Notes under the pieces: generated by a model
What the model was told of the DNA's origin: nothing
Seen by the model: only the letters and a program-made list of their open reading frames with translations
Databases searched by the model: none
Assembly (NCBI GenBank): GCA_023014365.1
Contig: JAEBUN010000004.1
Location: 682,001-746,000 of the forward strand
Length of the DNA: 64,000 nucleotides
Reading direction: 5' to 3'
Source: Lepiota brunneoincarnata
Taxonomy: Eukaryota; Basidiomycota; Agaricomycetes; Agaricales; Agaricaceae
Made by a program: the position numbers and the translations under genes
In this document: in pieces, positions 32,910 through 45,511 of the stretch
Layout of the letters: each line of letters starts with the position of its first letter
How positions within the stretch are numbered: position 1 is the first letter of the stretch

Positions 32910-35787
32910 TCACTCATCATCATCCCGACCGAACCCGCCAATAGGCTCATATGTCGCTTCCGTCGTATCCCAGCCCCAAACGATCCTCACTCCATAAAAG
33001 AATCCACAAATTGCAACAATTCCCACCACACCCACAGTCGTTGGTGCACCATATGCATTCCACCAGGAGGGCTCATACGGAAGTAGGAGGCGGTCGATCT
33101 GGATAACACCACCCGCTGCACCACCAACTAAGTATGAGGATGAGGATGAGTGCCCAGAGGTCGTGACCCGTCCCCAGGACATCACTTTCGCCCAGTCCGC
33201 TTCCCCGTTTGTTCCCTTGGCCTCTTTGATCCCCACAACGAATTGTTTCTTCCCGTCTTCGGAAGATCCAGAGGTTCGGAAGACAATATCACCATACACA
33301 GAGTCGGACGAGTGTAAGGTTGAATATGATGCAGTGTCCTCCAATACCAAAGGCTGGTTATTATATATCTCGTCAGAATCACCAGGCCCCCCTTTCCTGC
33401 CATCGCCATCACCGTCTCCGCCCTTGGCGCGTCCCCCGAAAAACTTGTCGCCCAGAGCCAACGAGGGAATCAGGTGTTGCATGACGATCATCTTAAGTTG
33501 TTCTATATCCGCATAGAGTTTTGTCAAGTTGTGGTGCTTAAATGCATCGTCCGTGGGGCAGAGGAGTGTCCAGCCCACACCACCACTAAATTGTTCCGCC
33601 AGAGGTGAATCTTCTGGAGGAGCAGTCCCATTCAGGATCCATTCAAATCCGGCTTTATTGACCAAGCTCGCCATTGTGCTACCTTTCGCGGCCCGGACAA
33701 GTTTTTCAATGGTTATGTCCACTGATCGCGGGAGCAAAATATCCGACAGTTCGTGAATAACACCTGTCTGTGTCAAGGTGTTCTTTGAAAATAGTCGAGC
33801 CTTCATGCCTGGCCAGCCACCACTCGGGCTCATGATAACAGTGCCATTCGGCATGCGCTCCAGTTTGACATCACTGCCTTCGAGAGTCTGGAAGGTTTGC
33901 TGAGAGCCATTGACAAGTGTGCTCGCGTAGTGGACATCAGAGAGTGTGTGATGCCGAAGGACTTTCTCTAGATCGCTCTTAGAGGAGGAACTGAGCAAGT
34001 GGGAGCTGACAAGGAGTCCGAGGCGACTGAAAGCTGAATTGTAGGGGAGAAGGAGTGAAGTGCGGGGTGTCGTCTTCAGGACCTCAGACTGATTGGATGA
34101 GAGTATAGCCGCGAGGAAAGAGGACAAGTCGAGGGAAGGTAGGGCAGTCGAAATAGGGTCTGATGGTGGCACCACGGGTCTTGAAATAAAATATACCAAA
34201 GTGTTATTGAGTTCAACTAATTATGCATGAGTATACGTTCATCCGCCGCGGTGTACTGCGACTCACGAGGACCATCAATGATACCAGCTCCGGCAAATTG
34301 TATGCCATTGGTCGATTTCTTGTCGTTCGCGTTCACGTTCACAGACAAAACCTGCCGACCGCCTTTCAAACCATCTTCCTCCAAAGCTGTCTCTAGTAAC
34401 ATCTCGTTATGAAGTTTCTCGACAGTCCAGTGGCCAGGGATGAAATGATATTGTAGCATCTTCCTGAGCTCCGGGCTTCCCTTTTCCGGTAGCTCGCTAT
34501 CTCCAAAGGTAGCCAATACGTCATCCCGGGGTGCAAGAATGGTGTACTTGTCTTCAGTGTTGTTGACGAGATGGGTGAGATTGACCGAGTGAAGAAGCGA
34601 GACAAAGGAAGTGCAGTTGAAGGCGAGAAGATACTTCTCAGGCGTGAGCTTGAGTGTGCCTTCGGGGATGAGTAAGGAAGAAACCAGATGGAGTACACCA
34701 TTGGATGCATAAATATCGGGTTGTATGAGTTCGCCATCGGATACCCTGGTCTTCTTGGAGGTTCTGATGATCTCAACCGTCGTACCATCGATCGTGGTCA
34801 CTGCAAGGACTGATGGTCAAAAACTGCGCAATGTCAAATGGGGAATTGTATTACGGTTTAACCCCGATTCAAATGAGTCAGACCATTTAACGCCTTTCTC
34901 GGCGACGGCGTGCATGTTGAGGACGCGTTCAATATCATCAGCGGCAAATTCGCTCTCAAGATAAATCTTCTCGTAGGGGTCGAGTTTGTCCCATGCCGAG
35001 TTGACCGGCAGGAAGAGCGTCAGTTCAGGTGTGCTATTAAGGAACCGAATGATGTCTGGAGTGAGGATGCGGTTAAGATAGGACACAGATGACTGCGCAG
35101 ACACGACGGTAGCTATGATAATATGAGCACGAGTCTGAATGGTCGACTGGGGGCATACCTAGGTCAGGGGGTGGATCTAGCACATTCGAAATACCCAATA
35201 ATACGCCGTTGTCTGCGTTTGCAGGACCTTTTACTATCTCAGCGCCGCCCTCTCCAAACGCATCAACACCGACCCAAGCTTTGTCATCTCGCAGTGCTGT
35301 CCGCAGTCGCTGGGGCTGGTCTCCAAGTGTTCCGGACGGTATTGGTGTCCAAGGGGGGTACGGCGGAGGCTCATGACTGGGAGGATCAAGGGGTTTGTGA
35401 GGGTAATGGAGCGTTTTGAAGTGTCTCGGGATCTTGTTCCTTTGGAAGGTGGGACATGGAGCAATTCAGAAGATGATAGAGGAGCTGCTGCCGGAGCTGT
35501 TCCCTAACGTTGTCGGTGATGCTAAACTGGTCATTATTGAGGATGGAAGACCAGAGGGGGTCTTTGCGGTGCTTTATCGCGTCATTTGTCGGTGCAAAGA
35601 GGGTGCTGTGGGTGAGCTTGTTGAGGGTAGGGATAAGACGAGTGTGTTGGAGGAGAATAAGGAGAGAATCAAAGTCCTTGTCTGCGCCGAGGAGGTCGAC
35701 GACGGTTGTAGATTGTGTGGTGATGGGTATCTGTGCCGCGAGGGTGGATGCGGCAAGGAGAAGGATATGGAGAGGACGGAGACGCAT
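32910..35787 (-). CDS. multi-fasciclin (FAS1) domain membrane protein
   Basis: Secretory-pathway adhesion-type protein with about five FAS1 units and a C-terminal anchor. Exons (minus): 35787-35159, 35112-34855, 34800-34267, 34216-32910. Residues 1-18 (MRLRPLHILLLAASTLAA) are a signal peptide. FAS1 cores are recognisable by their H-box (YH) motifs and hydrophobic beta strands: STLFAPTNDAI with LLYHLLNCS; ELTLFLPVNSAWDKL with NMHAVAEKG; YTILAPRDDVL with LQYHFIPGH; SLLLPYNSAFSRL with LRHHTLSDV; and WTLLCPTDDAF with MQHLIPS. A transmembrane helix near the end (TVGVVGIVAICGFFYGVRIVW) precedes a short acidic tail. Summed exons are one base too long: at the run 35414-35417 one fewer base joins KEQDPETLQ to TLHYPHKPLDPP and gives 908 aa. 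Similar multi-FAS1 membrane proteins occur across fungi; the ligand is unknown. Confidence 0.85.
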
Positions 35788-35862
35788 TGGTCAGTATGCA
35801 AGTTCGGGGAGAAGGTCTTTATATCAGACAGACCACGTGCACTCCTTCACTCCGCCCTCACC
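35788..35862. promoter_or_regulatory. 75-bp bidirectional promoter with CACGTG
   Basis: Start codons of the FAS1 protein (minus) and Rav1 (plus) are only 75 bp apart. The interval contains a palindromic E-box CACGTG at 35834-35839 and a TTTATATC stretch just before it. Confidence 0.45.
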
Positions 35863-38800
35863 ATGCTCGACCGACAAAACACATTCGCCGGCTATACAGA
35901 CGGACCTCTTCATTATCTTCCCCTTCCAGACCAGATCTTATTGGTATGTAATTCCTTCCATCTCACACCCCCTCCGTCTCACGTTCCCAGCTCTACCCTT
36001 CAGCAGACGCCGTTGTCGTTCTCAATGCCCGCTCACTCGCCCTTGTCCGTGTCTTAGCCTTCTGGGAGGCATTCCCAAGCTTTAAGCATACGACGGACAG
36101 CATATCCTGCATGTCTGTTGACGGCGGTCTCAAGCTCGTATGTCAGGTCACCGCAGACATTTCTAGTGCCTCACTCCATCCTCCAGGTGGTTGTCGCCAT
36201 GAACACACGCATCGCTGCCTGGTCGTTATCTGGAGTCAGGCAGGGCGCGTGGAGGATTCATTCCACTCTCATTCTCCCAGGCAACCAGCCCATCACCACC
36301 CTTGATAGTAAATCTGGTATTTCGTAGTTATCATTTCATGTTCGTTGCACCTGCTGAGGCTCTCTCCCAGGCCTCCTCGTGGTGGGCACCGAGAATGGAC
36401 TTTCTGTATATACCTCTGTGCTAGAGGATGACCTACCGACCTGGTCAAAGAAGTGGTCGATCAAGTACGTAGTACTCCTTCACACAATTGCAGGTGCTTA
36501 CTTGCTGTCCCACCAGATGCCCCACCTTGTCGCTCCTAAGTTTTGCACCGTCCCTTATGTACATTGCAACAGTACAAAGAGTGCGTAGGATATGCATCTC
36601 CCCTCTATAGCTCCTAATCGACATCGCCCTTGATTGCAGAACAGCAATTTTGTTAGGATATATTCAACCACCTCTGGCAGGCAAACCCAGACCATCCCCC
36701 ATCCACGTCAGGTCCTAAATCTATGTTGGAGGTATTCCCAGGCTTCTAGCCGGTGAGTTTTTTGCACACGAGGAGGATGTCTTCCGACTAAATGAACTTT
36801 AGCGACGATTTGATACTGTATACAATTACATCAGACTCAGTGCTCCGGGTATTCCTCCCCGTTCTTGATTCTCCACGGACATTGCAACTCCACACTTGTC
36901 TAGACCCATTTTCCTCACTGCCATTCTCATTCGCTTCAATATATCCAGGTACCACCAACGTTTTCTGGCTTGATAGAGAACAAATCGACGCTGTTTTTAC
37001 TCAAATCTTGAGGAACCACCCAGGAACAGATGATGCTCACGTCCGTCTTATTCAAGATATCGCAGAAGAAAAATGGGACTTATTTCTGAGGGTGTTAGAG
37101 GACGGTTCTGTAGTGCTCAGTGCTGTAGCTGTGAGCCATTCTCCATCTTAGCCTAACTCAAATGAACCAACATGACGTCACATAGAACATTGACAGGAGA
37201 CCGCCAACACTCCTCCAACAATTCATCCTCCAATACGCGCCCCCCAACACCCTCCCCATCAACCCCTCACCAAGATACATCTACATTCTTCCCAACCCGA
37301 ACCCAACCAAACTCACATTCATTACCTCTCCGCCTCTACGCACTTACGATCTCTCTCCCATCGAGTTCTTCAACCCTTCTGGGCCTCATACTCCCCGTGG
37401 GCCCGGGCTTTCTCCCGATACTTCTGGTGGAAGTCGAGATACCTACGCTAATGGTCTGGCTGTCACCGCGAGGGGTATGAGCAACGTGAAGTATCAAGAG
37501 CGCGAGGTCACTAGGTTTGTAAGGACATCGGAAGGACATGGCGTAGGTGTGATCAGGGCTGGCGGGTGCGGCGAGGTATGGCGAATGGCAGGAGCAGGTG
37601 CTGAGAGAGGTAATTTGGTCCATGAGGGTAGTTTTGAGAGGACAGATTTCGTGGTCGTTCTTGACCAAGGCAAGTCCCTTCATCGCCCCCAAAAGTGAAA
37701 AAGCAGCTAAGGAGACATCCCTGTAAAGGCACCTCCTTCGCAACATACTCGGCAACCGATGGGCTCCTCACACTCTACTCCAAACCCCATCCACCTCAAA
37801 CGCTGCCAGTGCCCAGGCTTGAGTCCCTGTTCACCTACCCCACACCTAATCTTAACCAAATCATCGAAAATAACACAGAAACAGAAACAAGGTTCACCGC
37901 TGAATCCATTTTCGGCATCACGCCCGATTTTTACATTGTGCACATCCGCATCGAAACAGCAACGAGAAAGCTGATATTGTACTCACATGACAAGCTACCA
38001 CCACTTACACCTCTGCCTTCTACATCCCCCCTACGCCTCCCACCATCTCCTTCGGTCGGATTCAAGTCTAGATATATTCTATCACTCTCCAATAACGCCA
38101 ATGAGAATGATGCTGGAAATGCGGTGAAGAAGATTTTACCTGTGGATCCGATGGCCTGGGGCTGGGATCGCGAGCGGCATGCCGCAAGGGAAAGTATCGA
38201 CGGACTTGCTGGTATGAGAAGGGCGAGTGCCAGTGGAGTGAGGAAAGGGAGAGGAGGATGGGAAGAGCACGATGTGTTGCTGAGTGTTTCGGAAAATGGG
38301 GAGCTGGCTTTTTGGGTTCCGGAAAATGACCAGAACGGCAACAGTAGGGCTAGTCGGGGCAATGTAAGTATGAATGGGGTGATAAGAGTCAATGGGGCCA
38401 ATGGAGGTGCTCGTGCAGCCGGTTGGAGATGTACAGGTCGTGTGAGGACGGACAGGAGGGGATTTAACAGGGCAAGGTGTAGTTCTGCGAAGAAGACTGC
38501 ATTAGGTAAAATTTTGGCTTTGCTTCATACGGGACATTCCTGGAAATGAACATCTCACGTTCTGTTTCGCACTGACAGTTGTACCTTCGTCTGACGGCGA
38601 TGAACTCACTATCTGGGACTCCATGGAATCTGAATTTGCATCAGGTCTAGAATATTGCGGTATTTTTGAGTATGCACATTCCTCGGCTCAAGACACTGCT
38701 CAATTACTGACCATCTGATAGAGAACCTATCATGGATCTTGACTGGAATTCGACACCGGATATGCAGTCTATCCTCGCGGTTGGATTCTCTCGTCACGTA

Positions 38801-41434
38801 GAAGTGCTCTGCCAACAACGCATGACTTATTTCGATGAAGGGCCCGGTTGGGCCCTATGCCGTCGTATTGACATCTCTGGGTATGTTTTTTTCTCTGCGT
38901 GAACTCACTGTTGAGCCCGCTGCGCTTCGTTATCTTATTCTAAACCCGTGGCTAGCTTTACACCTTATGGAATAAGCGATTCGATATGGTTATCCCATGG
39001 CTCCTTCCTCGTTGGATCAGGGCATCAGATGTGTTTGTACGGCGAACCGCGGAGAAAGAGGAAGCGAGGGGAAAAAGAAATAGAAATAGAGAGTGAAAGT
39101 CTCTTCGAGTATGTCGCCAGACAGAATGGGCCACTGGAAGATCATCATCCCCAGATGCTGCTCCAGTGTCTGTTATGGGGTACGTATCCTTGTTTATACT
39201 CCCGTACGTCTATCCTCTTCCCCTGACCAAGATGGTTTATCCTGTTAGGAAAAATATCGCTGGTAAAGGAGATTATTGTGAACCTCGCGAAGGCTCTGAA
39301 GGCACAAGAGAAACGCGGTGGGGGGAGTGGGGAGGACGCGTGGCAGGCGTTACCTGTCGGTAGGTTTCTAGAGCACGAAGCGGAGTCGCGGGCTTCGAAG
39401 GTGGTGGTTCTACTTTATATTTTCCGCCTTTCGTTGAGTCATCGCTCCATAGATTGTTGCACCAAGGAAGCCACATAATCTATTGTTTGGTGGCAACAAC
39501 AGTCATCTGGACGAGTCAGCGCCCTTTGTTACCACTCTGCCCACTGCGCTAATCTGGAGACAGACCTGAAGGTGATGAATTCTCGAGGCCCCTCGTTATA
39601 CACCTCCTGGAGGCTTTAGAAATCAACTCACTGCCACACCTGACACCCAACGAGCATGCACACCTCATCGTCCTAATCCAGGCGACACTCGATGTCAGTC
39701 CCCTTTCTCTCTCTTCCCCGTCATCTCCACCTTGAACCCTGCACCCGCTCCCAGATCGACGAACAACGCCGCGCCCTGGATTCCAACGGCCTCCGATACC
39801 TCATTTCCATGCGCTCGTTCTATATTCTCAACCGGCGCGCCACTTCCCCCTCCAGTCCTCCTGTCAACGTAGCAGAAGGCGGCGCAGTGCCGCGGCAGAC
39901 GGGGTTCCGCGAGAGGCTGAGGTATAGAGATATGGTGTGGGCTTTTCATAGCGAGAGCCAAGAGCTACTGCTTGGCACGTGTACTGCGGCGTGCAATGGT
40001 AAGATGACATGGGCTGATGCAAGAGCGTTGGGCGTGCCAGTTTGGTTAAATTCGGTTGAATCGTTGGTATGTGCGCTCTTTCTCTTGATCCCTATAAGGC
40101 TGATGGAAGGCCATGCTTTTGTTCGGTGGTTTGTAGAGATCACAGATGGAAGTCATTGCACGGAATGAGTATATGGCTGGGGACAGCCGGGACCCGGTGG
40201 AATGTTCGTTATTCTACTTTGCTCTGGGGAAGAGTAAACTCGTGCATGGGCTGTGGAGACAGGCGGCATGGCACAAGGAACAAGCAGCGATGCTCAAGTT
40301 TTTGGCGAACAATTTCAACGAGTCTAGATGGAAGACGGCGGCCTTGAAAAATGCATATGCGCTTTTGGGCAAACGCCGTTTTGGTAAGTCACCTTTGTCA
40401 CTATCCATATGTCAACTTTCCGATTGAACGGTTATACAGAATATGCCGCGGCATTTTTCTTACTTGGTGGGTCGCTCAAGGATGCGGTCAATGTTTGCGT
40501 CCGACAGCTAGGTGATTTTCAACTGGCCGTGGCATTGGCAAGGGTTGTGGAACAAAGCAACGAAGGGCCAATCTTCCAAGATATTCTCAAGGACACTGTA
40601 CTGCCGATCGCGTTCGAGACGGGCAACCGGTGGCTTGGTGGATGGGCGTTCTGGCTATTACATCGCAGGGACTTAGCAGTTCGCATCCTATTGGTACGGA
40701 CCATGCCTTGGCTATGCTCACTACTCGTTTTGATATCTATCGATACAAGACTCCGCTGCAAGACATCGCGGCCGCTTTTGGCATCCTCGTCGAAGAAATC
40801 GGGGAACCGCACTACGACGATCCAAGTCTTGCGCTCCTGTTTTCGCAACTCCGGTCCAAGACTCTCCAAGCCGTTAAAGGAACTTCCGAAATATCGGGCC
40901 GTTCCGAGTTCAACTTCGTGCTTCAGATGGCTCGCGTGTTTTGCAGAATGGGTACGTCTATTACCTATCCCCGGAAGAAAAAATGGCCGAGTTGGAAATA
41001 TACATATTATGATAGGCTGTCATGTCTTAGCGCTCGACCTTGTCCGATCATGGTCCTTCGAACGCCCATCAACAGCCCTCGTCCATGGCGAGACAAATAA
41101 TGAACTGTCGATCAATCTTGACAATACTAGATCCTCGCTCCCACTCAGCCCTACGACTTCCCGACGACCTATATTTCCACTTGAGCCCGCCCTCCGCCGT
41201 CGTTCAACTATCAAAATCGACATGGACATCCTCTCCTTACCACCTACCCGATCTGGGTCTCCCGATCGTGCCCTTGGCAGCGAGAAGAGCAAGGCACCAA
41301 CATCAGCAGCAGGTGAAACGGTTACCAAGGAGGAGAGTGATCTCTTCGCGCGCAAGGCTGGGTTGGGTAGTCTGATGAAGTCAGCGAAGCAAGATGTGCA
41401 GGTACCTGAGTTTGATATGAGTGCATTTGCCTAG
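35863..41434 (+). CDS. RAV1: Rav1/DMXL homolog, RAVE complex (V-ATPase assembly) subunit
   Basis: Large WD-repeat protein of the RAVE complex that promotes reassembly of V1 onto V0 of the vacuolar H+-ATPase. At least 18 exons. Confident ones: 35863-35943, 35991-36137, 36187-36307, 36371-36464, 36517-36580, 36640-36752, 36803-37130, 37186-37669, 37729-38505 and onward to 41434. The N-terminal propeller reads SADAVVVLNARSLALVRVLAFWEAF, LVVGTENGLSVYTSVLEDD, and SNFVRIYSTTSGRQTQTI. Later, PDMQSILAVGFSRHVEVLC precedes the Rav1p_C region: MRSFYILNRRA, RYRDMVWAFHSESQELLLG, CNGKMTWADARALGV, KLVHGLWRQAAWHKEQ, YAAAFFLLGGSLKDAVNVC, and GNRWLGGWAFWLLHRRDLAV. It ends SAKQDVQVPEFDMSAFA. The intron 37670-37728 has a GCAAGT donor. 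Exons between 39260 and 39690 are the least certain. Residue runs quoted were kept short on purpose. Confidence 0.88.
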
Positions 41435-41656
41435 ATTTGCGGCCGTTCCTTGCCGCCCCATATTTTATTTCATCACTATTACACCTTGTACTACTTATAA
41501 CTTGAGGAAAGAGCGGTATCATTCCTCGTGTGTGAAAAGATGGCTTTGTATTATTGTACACGAAAAACGCTGACAAGGTCTTTGGAGACAGATGGTATGG
41601 AGTAATGGGATGACGATACATGCAAAACCGTTTGCCGGACACCACCAACCGGACAC

Positions 41657-43350
41657 TTATTCCTGAACATCAAGTTCACGCTTCTTGAGGACGAGGTCCT
41701 TACCAACCACACGCTTCCAGACATCGTGGACGTCCTCAACGACAGTCTCGAAGTGGGATGTAGCGTCGTAACAACGGGTGATGAAGATATTATCGGCGAC
41801 GCCATCGCTCGTGGGTGTATACAAGGGGGTGATGGAGACAAACCTAGAGTGTTTTAGGAGTACCATAAGGACGAACAAAGGATCAACTCACTTGTCATAA
41901 ATTGGACCAAGCAGCTCGAGACCAGGGAGAATCTCGCGTTCTGGTACGGACGTCTCGACGATCGTGCTGACAATGGCGACAAACACGTCCTTGGCGCAGA
42001 CGTTGTGGGTTGTCGAGACCATAGCAATGTAGATATCTATGTCAGATAATCAGCCTTTTCCAACTCCAGGAGTATCAGCTACATGACATCTCACCATTTC
42101 TCCTGTTAACCTGGTTCTGCGGAATAATAATCTGACAGCTATCCGCATCATCTGTGCCAGGGATCGGGTGCTTCAACAAGCAGATAGCACGGACCACTTT
42201 ACCCTCCTCGACAACTCTAACCTTGCCACCATCACTCGCCATAGCGGGGCCTCCGCCAAAGTAGCTCGGGTCGCCAATAACCTGCTTAGCCCTGACGGTC
42301 TCCTCGCCACTTCGCACGCCGGTAAACCTGCCATCGGGACCAGTAACAATTTCGTCAATGGGTTTGTCGAGCATATATGTGCCGCCATAAATAGCACTGA
42401 GGCGAGCAAAAGACTGCGGGAGCTCGCCGAGACCATAAAGGGGATATATATAGGGCGACTTGCCATATCGCGCCATCGAGGAGGTGTAAAGGATAATACG
42501 ATCATATGTGGGACGTGCAGGTTTGGTGATGTAACTATGACGGGCGCCAGATTAAGACAGGGGCAGGTGTGATATTAATGGGGACATACTCATCGTCGAG
42601 GTAGAGAGCCATGGCGTGTCCGATAAAGTCTTGGGTGCCAGCTTCAAGTCCAAACTTTTCATAGACAGTTTTCATGCTGTCCGTGTCAAGATTAATGCCT
42701 AACCCCCCCCCCCCCCCCAGTGAAATAAGCTAGTCATCCGCAAAAATCCACAAGACACTCACCTTGATGTGTGGCAGGATCATCATCACGCCAGTTCTGC
42801 AAGAACTCGAAGAACTTCTTCGCGCGCCTCTTCTCAAACAAACCCATCAAAGGACTCTTGACGGCTTCGATCTCCGTACTGGGGACTTTGGAGATTTTGC
42901 CATCACGGTACACAAAGCTCCCGGCGATCTGCTTGAACTCAAGATAGCGAGTAACATCAGTGTGCACGAGGATCTTGGTGAGTTCGCCGGAAGCGATGAT
43001 GAATTTTGGCACAAGATCTACGGCATAGTCTCTATCACGCCCAAGCTCATCCGGGGCTGTTTGGCTAGGGCGGAACTTGCGGTACAGCTACGGATCGCGG
43101 GTCAGTGCTGGGACTATCATCACCCCAGCCAAGTCGCGCCAACCTACCTGCGTCAGATTCAAACTTGCGCTGTCGCCGCCGTAGTAGTCATTTCTGTCCA
43201 TGTGGAGCACCTTTTTGCCCTCGACGGACAAGAGACCAGAGAGGATACACTCAGGTCAGGCCGGTGCCGAGGACAATGACCTGGATAGGGGTAAGCCAAC
43301 AGCTGGATTGCATGTACCGCTCCAGGACTCACATCATACTCTTCATCCAT
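41657..43350 (-). CDS. GDI1: Rab GDP-dissociation inhibitor
   Basis: Extracts GDP-bound prenylated Rab proteins from membranes and recycles them. First exon 43350-43333 encodes MDEEYD; the next starts at 43280 with VIVLGTGLT, the FAD-like Rossmann opening. Then come [88 protein letters not shown], and [18 protein letters not shown] near the end. Full coverage of the GDI/REP family is visible, about 445 aa. One surplus base near 43250-43254 interrupts [13 protein letters not shown]: the sequence reads ACC TGA, where removal of T restores Glu. One intron has a run of 16 G (16 C at 42703-42718 on the plus strand) just before its acceptor. A CACGTG lies about 90 bp upstream of the start. Confidence 0.93.
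42703..42718 (-). repeat. homopolymer: 16 G before a 3' splice site
   Basis: Within the GDI intron that follows THQG, the minus strand reads CACT, sixteen G, TTAG and then the exon (INLDTDSMK). The run occupies the place where a polypyrimidine tract would normally be. Confidence 0.9.
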
Positions 43351-43658
43351 GGTGGGTTATGGGTTGTAGAGGGAGAGAAAGCAGATTGCGGAGATCAGCA
43401 GACGCGAGGTTGCTACCATCGATCTCCATAAATAGGCACGTGCTCCATATCATTCAAGAAATACCATATTATACACTCCGAAGGGGCAGCAAGAAATGAG
43501 TGCAACGTAAGATACATAGCAGCTAGGTGCAAGTCCCCAAGAAATACGAACTATGTTTAGCCCAGGTGAAAAAAAAAAACCCTGCCAAAACGTGAAGGTA
43601 GAATAAACAATCAGTGGAATGCTAGAGAAGGAAATATGTCGGATCTGAATGAAAACCA

Positions 43659-45511
43659 TTATGCGTCTCCAGTAGCTTCTCTATTACGCTTGTGTCGATC
43701 GTCCGTGTCGGATTCTGAGTCACCTTGGCTGTGTTTCCGCTTCCCGAGTGGACGGCTGGGTCGGGCGCATCGTTCTGGGAGCACCTCTTTGGCCATTTCC
43801 TTCCGTATCCCCTTCCTGAGCTTGAGGATAGCTGGTCACATTATCAGGAAGATGTCATCACGCGTCAATTCTTTACCTACCCCCTTCGTTTCGCCGATAA
43901 TACTCGGCCCAAGATTTTGCTGATCGTTGCGGATACTGATATGCTGATAAGGACGATTGAAGGCCACGCCCGCAACTGATGCTTACTCACCTTCTCAGAG
44001 AAGGGCTCCCAACGGTCCTTTGATGCCATCGAGTTCCAGGCGCTGTACTTGGCAGCATGTTTCGCGGTCATGTAGAGATCTGCGTCAGTAAAGGGTTCGC
44101 CCTTTTGCCCCATGTCACTCTCGGCGTAACGCGTAATAGGCTCATCGTCAACTCCTTCGTCGGACAATGAAGAACTGTCGTCAGACCCGGGTCCGTCCTC
44201 GTCAGTGCTCACTTCACGGTAACGCGGTTTGCGTCTAGCGGGTTTCTTTGCCTCCACCTCGTCGTCGTCGTTGTCCTCCTCATCTTCATCTGACACGTAA
44301 GACTCTCCTCGAGCAGCGGCAAGTATCTTGTCCGGCAGATCATGGCGGTTTGACCAGTGTGACGCCCAGGATTGTGGTGTATGATGAGGGGCCTGAACTT
44401 TGCTCGAGTACAATGCACCAGACGGGAAGTGGGCCGCTCACCTTTTCCGCGAGCATGTTACACAAATCGTTTCTAGTCAATGATGAGTCTTGTTTCAGCC
44501 TCCAGGAGATAAACTTGAGGAAGAATTGTCGATCTTCCTCGGTATATTTGTTCCCTCGTCCCTGAGGTATGACTCTCGTAGGTGGGCTAGGTGACCGAGA
44601 GGGCGGTTCGGGGATTTTGATCTCTGAGTGTGGCGGGGGCAATCGGTCATTAAAAACGGGCTCAGGTACGGACAAGCTGTTCAACGTGATGCGACCACCC
44701 GTGGATGGAACGGGAGTTGTACTCGTGTTGGGTGTAGAGTGTCTTCGTTTTTTTGTGGCGGGTGGAAGTCGTGCAGGGGAGGATTCCTTCTTAATTGGAT
44801 ACAAAGAGGACTTGCGATCGTGTCCCAGAGGATGCTTTGCGTCCTTGCTCACCGACTGGGACTTTTCTTTTTCGAGGCACATATTGATCCATGTGTCGAT
44901 ATGATCTTTGTGGTCTAAGTAGTAGTCCTTCCAAAGACTAGCGGAATGACCGTTTTTCTGACCGCCTGTGAATAGCCCGTGACGCAAGAAGAACATGAAG
45001 AATGGGTACTCACACTGTGCAGGGTGTTTAATGCATCTTTGTAACTCTCTTTCCTCTTTTTCGCACTGAGTAGGGTCTGCACAAGCAAGGGCTCGTCCGC
45101 GGCTTCCACGGGTTGGGATAAGGCGAGGGCATCCTGAAAGAGTTGCTGCTGAAGAAAGGGATTGAAGCCCATTGCAGCCATGCCTGTGGAAAATTGCTGC
45201 ATCTGATTCATCCATGCTGGATTGAACTGAGGCTGAGGCTGGGAAAAGTGGGGTTGGGAGGGGATATGGTTGTTGGGCTGCATGTGGTTATTTGATAGAG
45301 AGTTGGGCCACTGATTATTGTGTGGTACTTGAGGGTGATGATGTGATGTTTGTTGGGAACGGCTTAACCCGATGTTATTTGTCGCAAATAGGGGCTGTTG
45401 GGAACTTGAGTGCGGGTATTCTGGTGGAAAACCATTTCCACCTGCTGGCGGCACCCCATTAAGTTCCCGAGAATGGTAGCCGTTCATGGGAAGGTGCATG
45501 CCGCGTTCCAT
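43659..45511 (-). CDS. Myb/SANT-like (Rap1-Myb-like) nuclear protein
   Basis: Second protein in this window with a Rap1-type Myb-like domain, but without visible BRCT. The minus-strand ATG at 45511 opens a Gln/Asn/His/Pro-rich N-terminus with FNPFLQQQLFQDALALSQ. The conserved block KNGHSASLWKDYYLDHKDHID is reached by an intron with donor GTGAGT after LHS. A Ser/Pro-rich basic linker (PATKKRRHSTPN) leads to the Myb-like unit KYTEEDRQFFLKFISWRL, NMLAEKAPHHTPQSWASHW. An acidic Ser/Asp/Glu region (YVSDEDEEDNDDDEVEAKK) follows, then a second helical repeat EPFTDADLYMTAKHAA and SAKSWAEYYRRNEGAILKL. It ends RHKRNREATGDA with TAA at 43661-43659. Splice sites at the last three exons are consistent (donors GTGAGT and GTAGGT). 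DNA-binding or telomere function is an inference. Confidence 0.68.

Noticed and set aside
44569..44904. Plus-strand ORF antisense to the Myb-like gene
   Set aside because: Reverse complement of the Ser/Pro-rich linker exon; no independent evidence.
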